In this document: positions 7,991-15,327 of the stretch, piece by piece
Layout: every line of letters begins with the position of its first letter
Position numbering within the stretch: the stretch's first letter is position 1
Assembly (NCBI GenBank): GCA_035288045.1
Contig: DATEBA010000028.1
Span: 1 to 28,918, forward strand
Length of the DNA stretch: 28,918 bases
DNA from: DATEBA01 sp035288045
GTDB taxonomy: Bacteria; Actinomycetota; UBA4738; HRBIN12
Direction: 5' to 3'
Position numbers and translations under genes: made by a program
Notes under the pieces: generated by a model
Seen by the model: only the letters and a program-made list of their open reading frames with translations
Databases searched by the model: none
What the model was told of the DNA's origin: nothing

Positions 7991-9438
7991 GTCGTTGCTC
8001 CTTCGCCTCGGACGGGCAGCCATGCGACCACCCGTGTCCCGTTCCCCACGGACGACTCGATGTCGAGCGTCCCGTTCACTTCCGCGATGCGTCGGCGCAT
8101 CAGTTCTAGGCCCAGGTGGCCCATCTTGGCCGTGGCCGGGTCGAACCCTGCGCCGGAATCCTCGATCGAAAGGCGCACTCCGTCGGCCCCAACCGACACC
8201 ATCACGACGACGTTCGCGCTGGCCGAGTGCTTCGCCGCGTTCGCGAGCCCCTCCCGCAGAACCGTGTAGGCGGCCGCCCTGATCTCCCCCGGCGCGACGC
8301 CTAGGTCTCCGTCTATCTCCGCGGTCGCTCGCAGCCTCCATCGCGCCGCCACCTGCTCGATGTACTCCGACAGCGGCTGATCGTCCGCCGGCGCGGTGCC
8401 CGCCTCGGACAGGTCGAACAGCATCCCCCGGAGCTCGCCGAGGCTTCGCCTGATCTCCTGCTCGGCGGCGTGGACCGAGGCCACCGCGCCCTCGGGGTCG
8501 TGGTCCATGCGGCGTCGGAGCATCTGGACCTCGATCACCGCGGACGTGACCGCCTGCACCAGGCCATCGTGGATCTCGGCGGCCCATCGCGTGCGCTCCT
8601 GCAGCATCAGCGCGTCGACGGCGCGGTGTCGCCACTCGAGAGCCGTGCGACCGGCGGCGATCAGGTTCCCGACCAGGCGCATGAGCTCGCCGGAGGGCGG
8701 TGGACCCCCGGCGCGGCCGGCCAAAACGACAACGGCAGGGCTGTCGTCCTCGCGGAACGTGGCGCCCGCGAGCTGGGTGCGTGCGCCCAGCACGATGCCG
8801 AGTTGTCGAGCCGTGCCGTTCTCGACGACCGCGGGAAGCTCCTGGAAGCCCGAGCGGATCTCGGGCGGGATCCTGCGTGGCCAGTCGCCATCGGGCGACG
8901 CGGCGACGGCGACGTCGGCCCCCCGCTCCCGCAGGAGGTAGACCTCGTCGGCGCCGAGAGCGCCACGGACCGCATCCAGCAGGTCCGGAAGCGCCGCGGC
9001 CGGCACCGACAGCACGTCGCGGAGTGCTCCGGCGACACGTTCGAGGACCGCGAGCTCGCTGTCGGCGGCGGCGCTATCGGAAGGTCGGACCTCATCGCGG
9101 AGCGGGAGGTCGGTCGACCTCCCCATCAGCGCGTCGATCAGCGCGGTGCCGAGTCGGTCCAGCTCCTCGGCCGCCGTGACCAGCGACTCGGGTGTGAGGC
9201 GCCCGAACACGGTGCCGTCGGGAAGGCGAGCGGCGATCCATCCTTCCGCGCGGCCCTCGAGGACGTCCTCGAGGCGCGCGGGCACAGGCCCGCTGCCGGG
9301 GGAGACCCACCACGCAGACCGCCGCCGCCCTTCGTCGGTCGCGAGGACGCCGACGGCGGAAAGGCGAAGGCGTTCGGCGACTCGCCGGCAGCCTTCGCCG
9401 GCGGCCTCCGTGCCCGCTCGCGTGTCGAGATCGTGCAT
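7987..9438 (-). CDS. Soluble GAF-domain sensor histidine kinase (HisKA_3 type)
   Basis: A 483-residue kinase of the NarX/DegS/DevS class. No membrane segment is visible, so it should sense a cytoplasmic signal. The N-terminal half (about 1-270) looks like two GAF-like modules; LLDAVRGALGADEVYLLRE at about 153-171 begins the clearer one. The HisKA_3 dimerisation domain has the phospho-acceptor motif AAEIHDGLVQ with H290. The ATPase domain has the N box REGLANAAKH (N400), EDSGAGF (427-433) and GHLGLELMRRRI. It is the first gene of the kinase-regulator-HEAT operon and is divergent from dnaK across 306 bp. No haem- or metal-binding signature is obvious, so the ligand is unknown. Confidence 0.92.
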   Translation of the reverse strand: MHDLDTRAGTEAAGEGCRRVAERLRLSAVGVLATDEGRRRSAWWVSPGSGPVPARLEDVLEGRAEGWIAARLPDGTVFGRLTPESLVTAAEELDRLGTALIDALMGRSTDLPLRDEVRPSDSAAADSELAVLERVAGALRDVLSVPAAALPDLLDAVRGALGADEVYLLRERGADVAVAASPDGDWPRRIPPEIRSGFQELPAVVENGTARQLGIVLGARTQLAGATFREDDSPAVVVLAGRAGGPPPSGELMRLVGNLIAAGRTALEWRHRAVDALMLQERTRWAAEIHDGLVQAVTSAVIEVQMLRRRMDHDPEGAVASVHAAEQEIRRSLGELRGMLFDLSEAGTAPADDQPLSEYIEQVAARWRLRATAEIDGDLGVAPGEIRAAAYTVLREGLANAAKHSASANVVVMVSVGADGVRLSIEDSGAGFDPATAKMGHLGLELMRRRIAEVNGTLDIESSVGNGTRVVAWLPVRGEGATT

Positions 9439-9676
9439 CCTCGCCTTCCGTCCTTGGACTTTAGGCCGGGTGGACTTTCGGTCTAGTGCTTGTTTCGGTC
9501 GAGATTGCCGTCCCCTTGAACCGGGGACCGGAAACCACGTGCCTGGCTCGCATCCGGAGCGGACGCGGGATCTCTCGCCGCCGTTTCCCAGAGGATGGCG
9601 CCGTCGAGCCGTACTCCGAAGGTCCTAGCGGGCAGGGCCGGGTGCCGTGCTCGTCGCGCGCGACGCTGTTGAAACC

Positions 9677-9697
9677 CTTGACAGTCACAGGCTCAAG
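9677..9697. promoter_or_regulatory. HAIR operator (HspR-binding site)
   Basis: CTTGA and TCAAG half-sites are separated by exactly 11 nt, the geometry of the HspR-associated inverted repeat (CTTGAGT-N7-ACTCAAG). The outer five bases of each half are perfect and the inner two differ. The site covers the -35 box and the spacer, so bound HspR would block RNA polymerase. The hspR gene at the end of the same operon supports the call. Confidence 0.85.
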
Positions 9698-9706
9698 CTT
9701 TATTCT
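9678..9706 (+). promoter_or_regulatory. dnaK operon promoter (primary sigma type)
   Basis: A perfect -35 TTGACA (9678-9683) lies 17 nt from a good -10 TATTCT (9701-9706). Transcription should start near 9712-9714, giving a leader of about 30 nt before the dnaK ATG at 9745. This is the best consensus promoter in the window and overlaps the HAIR operator almost entirely. Confidence 0.85.
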
Positions 9707-9744
9707 GTGCACTGACTCACGAAAGGCGAGCAAGGGGGCTATCC

Positions 9745-11610
9745 ATGGCGCGCGCGGTGGGCATCGATCTCGGGACGACCAACTCGGTGGTGTCGGTACT
9801 CGAGGCAGGGGAACCAGTCGTGGTTCCGAACGCCGAAGGGGCCCGAACCAGCCCTTCGGTCGTCGGGTTCTCCAAGAACGGCGAGATCCTGGTCGGCGAG
9901 GTCGCCAAGCGTCAGGCCATCACCAACCCGGATCGGACGGTGCGCTCCGTCAAGCGCCAGATGGGTAACAAGGACTGGCACGTCGAGATCGACGGCAAGA
10001 GGTGGACGCCGCAGGAGATCTCCGCGCAGATCCTCACGAAGCTGAAGCGCGACGCCGAGGCCTATCTCGGCGACTCGGTCACACAAGCCGTGGTCACCGT
10101 GCCCGCCTACTTCGACGACGCGCAGCGCCAGGCGACGAAGGAGGCGGGGGAGATCGCGGGGCTGGAGGTCCTCCGGATCATCAACGAGCCGACGGCGGCA
10201 TCGCTCGCCTACGGCCTCGACAAGCAGCACGACCAAACGATCCTCGTGTTCGATCTCGGCGGTGGCACGTTCGACGTGTCGTTGCTCGAGATCGGCGAGG
10301 GCGTCTTCGAGGTGAAGGCGACCCACGGCGACACGCAGCTCGGCGGGGACGACTGGGACCAGCGCGTGATCGACTGGATGGTCAAGGAGTTCAAGAACGC
10401 CTACGGCGTCGACCTGTCGAACGACCGGATGGCGCTCCAGCGTCTCAAGGAGGCGGCGGAGAAGGCGAAGATCGAGCTCTCGCAGGTGAGCGAGGCATCC
10501 ATCAACCTTCCGTTCGTGACGGCTACGGCCGAGGGACCTCTCCACCTGGAGACGAAGCTAACCCGCGCGGAGTTCGAGCGCATGACCGAGGATCTCGTCG
10601 AGCGCTGCAGGGGCCCGTTCGAGCAGGCCGTCCGCGACTGGGGCAAGGACGTCGCCGCTATCGACCACGTGATCCTGGTCGGCGGGGCCACGCGGATGCC
10701 GATGATCCAGGACCTCATTCGCAAGCTCACGGGCGGGAAGGATCCGCACAAGGGAGTGAACCCCGACGAGGTAGTTGCGGTCGGCGCGTCGATCCAGGCC
10801 GGTGTCCTGAAGGGCGACGTCAAGGACATCCTGCTCCTCGACGTCACGCCCCTATCTCTCGGGGTGGAGACCAAGGGCGGCATCTTCACGAAGCTGATCG
10901 AGCGAAACACGACGATCCCGTCCCGGAAGTCCGAGATCTTCACGACCGCGGACGACAACCAGACCCAAGTCGAGATCCACGTCCTCCAAGGCGAGGCCGA
11001 GACGGTGTTCTCTCCCGGGGTGAAGTCGCTCGGGCGGTTCCATCTCATGGGCATCCCACCGGCACCGCGCGGGATGCCGCAGATCGAAGTCGCCTTCGAC
11101 ATCGACGCGAACGGCATCGTCAACGTCTCCGCGAAGGACCTGGCCACCGGCAAGGAGCAGCAGATGACGATCACCGGCGGCACGGCGCTCTCTCGGGAGG
11201 ATGTAGACCGTATGGTCGCCGATGCGGAGAAGTTCGCGGAGGAGGATCGGAAGCGAAGGGAGGCGGCCGAGGTCCGCAACGACGCCGACCAGGTCGTCTA
11301 CCAGGTCGACAAGTTCCTTCAGGAGTCGGGCGACAAGGTGCCCGAGCCCGACCGCGAGGAGCTGAAGCGGACGAGCGAGGAGCTGAAGGAGACGCTCAAG
11401 GGCGAGGACGTGGACAAGATCAGGTCGGCCACCGACGCCGCCATGCAGGTGTTCCAGCGCGTCGGCCAGGCGATGCATCAGTCACAACAGGCACAACAGG
11501 CACAGCAGGCCGGTGGACAGGCGACGGCCGGTGGCGGTGACGAGCAGGGAGCCTCGGGCGGCGAGGACGTCGTCGAGGGCGAGATCGTAGACGAAGGAGG
11601 TGCATCGTGA
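9745..11610 (+). CDS. dnaK: Chaperone protein DnaK (Hsp70)
   Basis: An ATP-dependent cytoplasmic chaperone of 621 residues, the usual actinobacterial length. The ATPase domain begins MARAVGIDLGTTNSVVSVLE and includes INEPTAASLAYGLD, VFDLGGGTFDVSLLEIGEG and ILVGGATRMPMIQDL. The linker and substrate domain follow (LLLDVTPLSLGVETKGG, ERNTTIPSRKSEIFTTADDN). The C-terminal lid ends in a Gln/Ala/Gly-rich tail and an acidic end (VVEGEIVDEGGAS). It is the first gene of the heat-shock operon, is controlled by HspR through the HAIR site, and probably serves as HspR co-repressor, as in Streptomyces. Its stop overlaps the start region of the hsp20 gene. Confidence 0.98.
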   Translation: MARAVGIDLGTTNSVVSVLEAGEPVVVPNAEGARTSPSVVGFSKNGEILVGEVAKRQAITNPDRTVRSVKRQMGNKDWHVEIDGKRWTPQEISAQILTKLKRDAEAYLGDSVTQAVVTVPAYFDDAQRQATKEAGEIAGLEVLRIINEPTAASLAYGLDKQHDQTILVFDLGGGTFDVSLLEIGEGVFEVKATHGDTQLGGDDWDQRVIDWMVKEFKNAYGVDLSNDRMALQRLKEAAEKAKIELSQVSEASINLPFVTATAEGPLHLETKLTRAEFERMTEDLVERCRGPFEQAVRDWGKDVAAIDHVILVGGATRMPMIQDLIRKLTGGKDPHKGVNPDEVVAVGASIQAGVLKGDVKDILLLDVTPLSLGVETKGGIFTKLIERNTTIPSRKSEIFTTADDNQTQVEIHVLQGEAETVFSPGVKSLGRFHLMGIPPAPRGMPQIEVAFDIDANGIVNVSAKDLATGKEQQMTITGGTALSREDVDRMVADAEKFAEEDRKRREAAEVRNDADQVVYQVDKFLQESGDKVPEPDREELKRTSEELKETLKGEDVDKIRSATDAAMQVFQRVGQAMHQSQQAQQAQQAGGQATAGGGDEQGASGGEDVVEGEIVDEGGAS

Positions 11611-12041
11611 TGGCGATCACGAGATGGGATCCGTTCCGCGATCTGTTCTGGATCGAGAGCGATGTGGATCGGGTGGTGCGGCGTGCGTTCGGAGGTGAGG
11701 GGACCGGGGCATGGACGCCGGCGCTCGACGTGTACGAGGACACGGATCGGTTCGTCGTGACGGTCGAGCTGCCGGGCGTCGATCCCGAGATGGTGGACGT
11801 TTCGGTCGAGGACTCGACCCTTACGGTGAAGGGCGAGCGTGAGTTCCACAAGGACCTCTTGGAGGAGTCCTTCCGCCGGATCGAGCGGCGGTACGGGTCC
11901 TTCAGCCGCACGCTAGTTCTTCCGCCCACGGCCGACCCCGACCGGGTGGAGGCCCGGTTCGACAAGGGGGTCCTCACCGTCGAGGTTCCCAAGGCGCAGG
12001 AGGCCAAGCCTCGCAGGATCGAGGTGAAGACGGTCGCATGA
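11607..12041 (+). CDS. Small heat-shock protein, Hsp20/alpha-crystallin family
   Basis: A 144-residue holdase chaperone that keeps unfolding proteins soluble for DnaK. The N-terminus has TRWDPFRDLFWIESDVDRV, typical of class A bacterial Hsp20. The alpha-crystallin domain runs from about residue 36 to 135 with VTVELPGVDPEMVDVSVED, LTVKGERE, YGSFSRTLVLP and VEARFDKGVLTVEVPK. A C-terminal RIEV resembles the I-x-I/V anchor. The start could be GTG 11607 or ATG 11610; GAAGGAGG at 11593-11600 suits both. It lies between dnaK and grpE and overlaps both neighbours, so it belongs to the chaperone operon. Confidence 0.95.
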   Translation: MMAITRWDPFRDLFWIESDVDRVVRRAFGGEGTGAWTPALDVYEDTDRFVVTVELPGVDPEMVDVSVEDSTLTVKGEREFHKDLLEESFRRIERRYGSFSRTLVLPPTADPDRVEARFDKGVLTVEVPKAQEAKPRRIEVKTVA

Positions 12042-12613
12042 GCGGTGAGGATTCCTCCGGGAAGGACCGTCCCAAGGTCAAGGTGACCGACCGTCGTCGG
12101 GTGCGGGTGCAGGGCGGGCCGGCCGAGGAAGCCGCCCCCCCCGCGCCCACTCCGGCGGGCGACGCCTCGGAGCTCGAGGTCGCGCGCAGGGAGTCGGCCG
12201 AGTACCGCGAGCACCTCCAGCGCCTACAGGCGGAGTTCGAGAACTACCGGAAGCGAGTGCTCCGCGAGCAGACCCATGCGATCGACCTCGCCGCCGAGCC
12301 CCTGGTCCGCCGACTCCTGGAGGTGCTGGACGAGTTCGAGCTCGCTCTCATGGCCGCGGAGGAACATCCTGACTTCGACCGGTTCCTCCACGGCGTCGAG
12401 CTCGTGTACGCGAAGCTCGTGGAGTCGCTGAAGCTCGAGGGGCTGGCGCGGATAGAGGCCGACGGCAAGGCGTTCGACCCCGAGGAGCATGAGGCGCTCA
12501 TGCAATCGGGAGAGGGTGACGGCGAGCCCGTCGTGGCCGACATCCTGCGCCCCGGCTACAAGCTCAGGGGTCGCGTGATCCGCCCGGCGGGCGTGCGCGT
12601 GACTCGGGACTGA
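12038..12613 (+). CDS. grpE: Nucleotide exchange factor GrpE
   Basis: The GrpE dimer releases ADP from DnaK. The 191-residue product has a charged, proline-containing N-terminal tail (about 1-45), a long coiled-coil helix with YREHLQRLQAEFENYRKRVLRE, then the four-helix and beta-wing region with LEVLDEFELALMAAEEHPD, FLHGVELVYAKLVESLKLEG, FDPEEHEALMQ and a final DILRPGYKLRGRVIRPAGV. It begins in an ATGA overlap with the hsp20 stop and is followed 13 nt later by dnaJ. Confidence 0.96.
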   Translation: MSGEDSSGKDRPKVKVTDRRRVRVQGGPAEEAAPPAPTPAGDASELEVARRESAEYREHLQRLQAEFENYRKRVLREQTHAIDLAAEPLVRRLLEVLDEFELALMAAEEHPDFDRFLHGVELVYAKLVESLKLEGLARIEADGKAFDPEEHEALMQSGEGDGEPVVADILRPGYKLRGRVIRPAGVRVTRD

Positions 12614-12626
12614 GCCGGAGGTCGCG

Positions 12627-13736
12627 ATGAACGGCGACGTCCGGCGAGAGTGGTTCGAGAAGGACTACTACCAGGTTCTCGGGGTCGCCAAGAACGCCAC
12701 ACAAGCCGATATCAAGAAGGCCTACCGCAAGCTCGCGCAGAAGCACCATCCCGACGCGAACCGAGGGAACCGCGAGGCCGAGGAGCGTTTCAAAGAGGTC
12801 TCGGCCGCCTACGACGTCCTGGGCGACGGGCAGAAGCGAAAGCAGTACGACCAGGTTCGTGACATGGCCTCCTCGGGCTTCGGCGGGGCCCCCGGCGGGA
12901 GCCGGGTCGGCTTCGAGGACCTCGGCTCTGTCTTCGGCGGGGACCTCGGCGACCTGTTCGGCGGGCTCTTCGGCGGGGCTCGCGGTCGCCGGGCGTCGGC
13001 TCGTGGGTCAGATCTCGAGACCGAGGTGCGCGTCTCCTTCGACGACTCGATGCGCGGCCTGACGGTGCCGGTCCGATTGCGGGGGGCGGCGGCCTGCGGG
13101 GCCTGCGGAGGCTCGGGGGCGGCGCCGGGCACGTCGCCCGTCACGTGTACCCGGTGCGGCGGCTCCGGGGCGGTGGCGGTGAACCAGGGTCCCTTCCAGC
13201 TCGCCCAGGCCTGTCCTGAATGCCGCGGCTCGGGGCGCGTTATCGAGCGCCCCTGCCCATCTTGCGCCGGGTCGGGTCACGTGGACGAGACGCGCACGTT
13301 CCGGGTGAAGGTTCCGCCCGGTGTGCGCGACGGCGCTCGGATCAGGCTCCGCGGCCGTGGCGAGCCGGGCCCGGCCGGCGCTCCGGCCGGCGATCTCTAC
13401 GTGCACGTGAAGGTCGGTGCGCATCCGTTGTTCGGAAGGAAGGGCGACGACCTCACGGTTGAGCTGCCCGTCGCGTATCCGGAGGCCGCGCTCGGAGCCA
13501 ACGTCCGGGTGCCGACGCGAGACGGTGCCGTGACGCTCAAGATCCCCCCCGGGACGCAGGGCGGTCGCACTTTCCGCGTCCGCGGCAAGGGTGCGCCCAA
13601 GCGGGGCGGCGCCGGCGATCTCCTCGTGACCGTGCGTGTCGCGGTTCCGTCGAAGCTCTCGCGAGAGGAGAAGGAGCTGTTGAAGCGGCTGAGAGACGTG
13701 CAGAAGCAGTCGCCGCGGGCCGGGTTAGAGGTCTGA
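12627..13736 (+). CDS. dnaJ: Chaperone protein DnaJ (Hsp40)
   Basis: A co-chaperone that stimulates the DnaK ATPase and delivers substrates; 369 residues. The J domain (about 13-78) contains DYYQVLGV and the HPD motif at 41-43. A Gly/Phe-rich stretch follows (FGGDLGDLFGGLFGG). The zinc-binding domain has all four CxxCxGxG repeats (CGACGGSG, CTRCGGSG, CPECRGSG, CPSCAGSG). The C-terminal substrate domains include VKVPPGVRDGARIRLRGRGE and KIPPGTQGGRTFRVRGKGAP. The short extension before the J domain (MNGDVRREWFEK) resembles actinobacterial DnaJ1. The start at 12627 follows GGAGG in the grpE-dnaJ gap. Confidence 0.97.
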   Translation: MNGDVRREWFEKDYYQVLGVAKNATQADIKKAYRKLAQKHHPDANRGNREAEERFKEVSAAYDVLGDGQKRKQYDQVRDMASSGFGGAPGGSRVGFEDLGSVFGGDLGDLFGGLFGGARGRRASARGSDLETEVRVSFDDSMRGLTVPVRLRGAAACGACGGSGAAPGTSPVTCTRCGGSGAVAVNQGPFQLAQACPECRGSGRVIERPCPSCAGSGHVDETRTFRVKVPPGVRDGARIRLRGRGEPGPAGAPAGDLYVHVKVGAHPLFGRKGDDLTVELPVAYPEAALGANVRVPTRDGAVTLKIPPGTQGGRTFRVRGKGAPKRGGAGDLLVTVRVAVPSKLSREEKELLKRLRDVQKQSPRAGLEV

Positions 13737-13747
13737 AGGAGGACTAG

Positions 13748-14176
13748 GTGGCCAGGGAGGATCGGAACCGGGACCCGATGGACCGCTCGGTCGACCGGGC
13801 CGTGTACATCATCAGCGTCGCCGCAGAGCTCGCGGGTGTTCACCCGCAGACGCTCCGCTTCTACGAGCGGAGGGGGTTGCTCTCGCCGAAGCGAACCTCT
13901 GGGAACACGCGGCGCTACTCCGAGCGGGACATCGAGCGGCTGCAGATGATCCAGGACCTCACGCAGCGGCGCGGCGTGAACCTCGCGGGCGCGAAGTTGA
14001 TCATGGAGATGCAGTTGGAGCTCGAGCGTCTGCGCAGACAGACGCGCGAGCTCGAGGAGGAGCTCGATCGGGCCCGGCGGGCGATCCCGATGGGACCCGG
14101 CGTCGAGCGAGGCGCGGCGGTGGACATCGTGCCGCTGCGGGCCGTGATGACGTTCCCCTGGCTCGGTCGCCCGTGA
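13748..14176 (+). CDS. hspR: Heat-shock repressor HspR (MerR family)
   Basis: A 142-residue repressor of the dnaK operon. The MerR-type winged helix-turn-helix reads YIISVAAELAGVHPQTLRFY, ERRGLLSPKRTSGNTRRYSE and RDIERLQMIQDL. A coiled coil follows (LELERLRRQTRELEEELDRA, about 90-110) and a C-terminal tail ending VDIVPLRAVMTFPWLGRP. The GTG start at 13748 has AGGAGG about 6 nt upstream and lies 11 nt after dnaJ. The position at the end of a dnaK operon and a HAIR site at its promoter give a classical negative feedback loop: HspR, probably with DnaK, represses until unfolded proteins titrate DnaK away. Confidence 0.95.
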   Translation: MAREDRNRDPMDRSVDRAVYIISVAAELAGVHPQTLRFYERRGLLSPKRTSGNTRRYSERDIERLQMIQDLTQRRGVNLAGAKLIMEMQLELERLRRQTRELEEELDRARRAIPMGPGVERGAAVDIVPLRAVMTFPWLGRP

Positions 14177-14198
14177 TGCCTCGCGGCGAGCGTCGGTG

Positions 14199-14220
14199 CG
14201 GCGGGGCCTCCGGCCCGCCG
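14199..14220 (+). terminator. GC-rich hairpin downstream of hspR (weak terminator candidate)
   Basis: CGGCGGG and CCCGCCG form a 7-bp stem around an 8-nt loop that can pair further. It lies 22 nt after the hspR stop and before the next promoter, as a terminator would. No T-run follows, so intrinsic termination is uncertain. Confidence 0.35.
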
Positions 14221-14263
14221 GTCGAAGGTCCGTCGGCCTCCGGCGCGGTCGCGGTGGACTGGA

Positions 14264-14269
14264 TAGGCT
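14264..14269 (+). promoter_or_regulatory. -10 box of the envelope-stress gene block
   Basis: TAGGCT ends 7 nt before the GTG at 14277, fitting a leaderless start of the PspC-like gene. No clear -35 box is seen. Confidence 0.45.
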
Positions 14270-14276
14270 GGGACCC

Positions 14277-14692
14277 GTGAGAGAGGGTGCCTCGCCCGCG
14301 CAGCCGAGGGTCTTGCGCCGCAACACGACCGACAAGGTACTGGGCGGAGTTTGCGGAGGTCTCGGGCGCTACCTCGGGGTCGATCCCGTCGTCCTGCGAG
14401 TGGCGTTCGTCGTGCTCGCCCTCTCGGCCGGAGGTGGGGTCCTCCTGTACCTGGTCGCCTGGATCGTGATCCCGGAGGAGCGGCCGGGAGAGGCGCTGGG
14501 GGAGGCCGCGCCTTCGAGCGGGGACGCGACTCGTCTGGTGGTCGGTGGCGTCTGGTCGGTGGCGTCCTGATCGCGATCGGGACGATCCTTCTCCTCAACC
14601 TTGCGATCCCGCGTATCGGCCGGTACGTCTGGCCGCTCGCCCTCGTAGCGGCCGGCGTCGGGATCGTCGTGCACGCCATGTCCAGACGATGA
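14277..14692 (+). pseudogene. PspC-domain membrane protein, split by a 14-bp duplication
   Basis: From GTG 14277 the frame reads RVLRRNTTDKVLGGVCGGLG, then RYLGVDPVVLRVAFVVLALS and GGGVLLYLVAWIVIPEE, the full PspC domain with its membrane helix. It stops at 14570 (97 residues) just after a tandem 14-bp duplication. Deleting one copy in silico continues the frame as LVVGGVLIAIGTILLLNLAIP and YVWPLALVAAGVGIVVHAMS, two more membrane helices, to a TGA at 14692. That gives 133 residues and an ATGA overlap with the next gene. The intact form is therefore clear. The present copy is a recent frameshift, a phase-variable state or a sequencing/assembly error; the short form could still insert in the membrane. 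PspC proteins act in envelope stress responses. Confidence 0.8.
14539..14566 (+). repeat. 14-bp tandem duplication in the PspC-like gene
   Basis: TGGTCGGTGGCGTC occurs twice in direct succession (14539-14552 and 14553-14566) with no mismatch. Fourteen is not a multiple of three, so the second copy shifts the reading frame and brings TGA at 14568-14570 into frame. Confidence 0.95.
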
Positions 14693-15327
14693 CAACCCCC
14701 GCGGCCCCAGCGCCCACCCCGCCGAGCCCCAGGTCGGGCCGGTTGGTCCTAGGCGGTCTGCTGGTGCTCTTCGGCGTGGGATGGTTCCTCGAGACCGTGA
14801 GCGACGTCGAGGTTCCGTGGAGCGTGCTCCTCCCGTCCATCCTGATCCTCGTCGGGCTCGCCTTGATCGCGGGCGCGCGGTCGGCGCGTCGCCAGCCGGG
14901 CATGGTCACGTTCGGGATCGTCCTCACGGTGATGCTTGCGCTCGGCTCCGGCTTCGACGTGACCTTCGGCGGCGGGATCGGTCAGCGCGTCGAGGATCCG
15001 GCGACGGTCGCTCAGCTGGAGCGGGAGTACGAGCTCGGCGTCGGAGACCTCACGGTCGACCTGACGGAAGCCCTTCGGGACGCGGCCGGGCGGCGGGAGC
15101 TGAGCGCGCACGTGGGGATAGGGCAGCTCACGGTGGTGGTCCCAGAGGGTGTGGGCGTTCGCGTGGACGGGAAGGCCGGGATCGGCCAGGTTACGGTCTT
15201 CGACGAGCAGCAAGGCGGTCTCGGAGTCGAGGCGACCTTCACCAGCGAGGACTATGACGCGGCCTCGAGCGGTCTGGACTTGGAGCTAGAGGTGGGCATC
15301 GGGCAGGTGGTGGTTCGAAGTGGCTGA
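14689..15327 (+). CDS. LiaF-like membrane protein with C-terminal toast-rack-type domain
   Basis: A 212-residue protein. A short Pro/Ala-rich start is followed by three hydrophobic segments (about 19-34, 45-62 and 71-88). The C-terminal beta-rich domain (about 95-212) carries the recurring element GIGQ in HVGIGQLTVVVPEGVGV, AGIGQVTVFDE and LEVGIGQVVVRSG, as in LiaF/DUF2154 toast-rack domains. These proteins act in cell-envelope stress sensing with LiaI and PspC partners. The ATG at 14689 overlaps the restored end of the PspC gene in ATGA, and the 3' end overlaps the next gene by 8 nt. The family call is from pattern and context. Confidence 0.72.
   Translation: MTTPAAPAPTPPSPRSGRLVLGGLLVLFGVGWFLETVSDVEVPWSVLLPSILILVGLALIAGARSARRQPGMVTFGIVLTVMLALGSGFDVTFGGGIGQRVEDPATVAQLEREYELGVGDLTVDLTEALRDAAGRRELSAHVGIGQLTVVVPEGVGVRVDGKAGIGQVTVFDEQQGGLGVEATFTSEDYDAASSGLDLELEVGIGQVVVRSG

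Larger units (their letters stand above)
9439..9744. promoter_or_regulatory. Divergent control region between the kinase operon and dnaK
   Basis: This 306-bp region has no credible gene. On the kinase side it holds two GGACTTT direct repeats (9456-9462 and 9472-9478; read as AAAGTCC towards the kinase, one inside a possible TAAAGT -10 box). In the middle lies an inverted repeat GTCCCC-N7-GGGGAC (9510-9528). On the dnaK side are a 14-bp perfect palindrome (9652-9665), the HAIR operator and the dnaK promoter. Confidence 0.6.

Noticed and set aside
7991..8635. Upstream extension of the response-regulator frame
   Set aside because: It lies inside the kinase gene, is Gly/Arg-rich with no family features, and ATG 7990 has a ribosome-binding site and a typical ATGA overlap.
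9439..9744. CIRCE (HrcA) operator before dnaK
   Set aside because: No TTAGCACTC/GAGTGCTAA half-sites are present; the HAIR site and hspR explain control.
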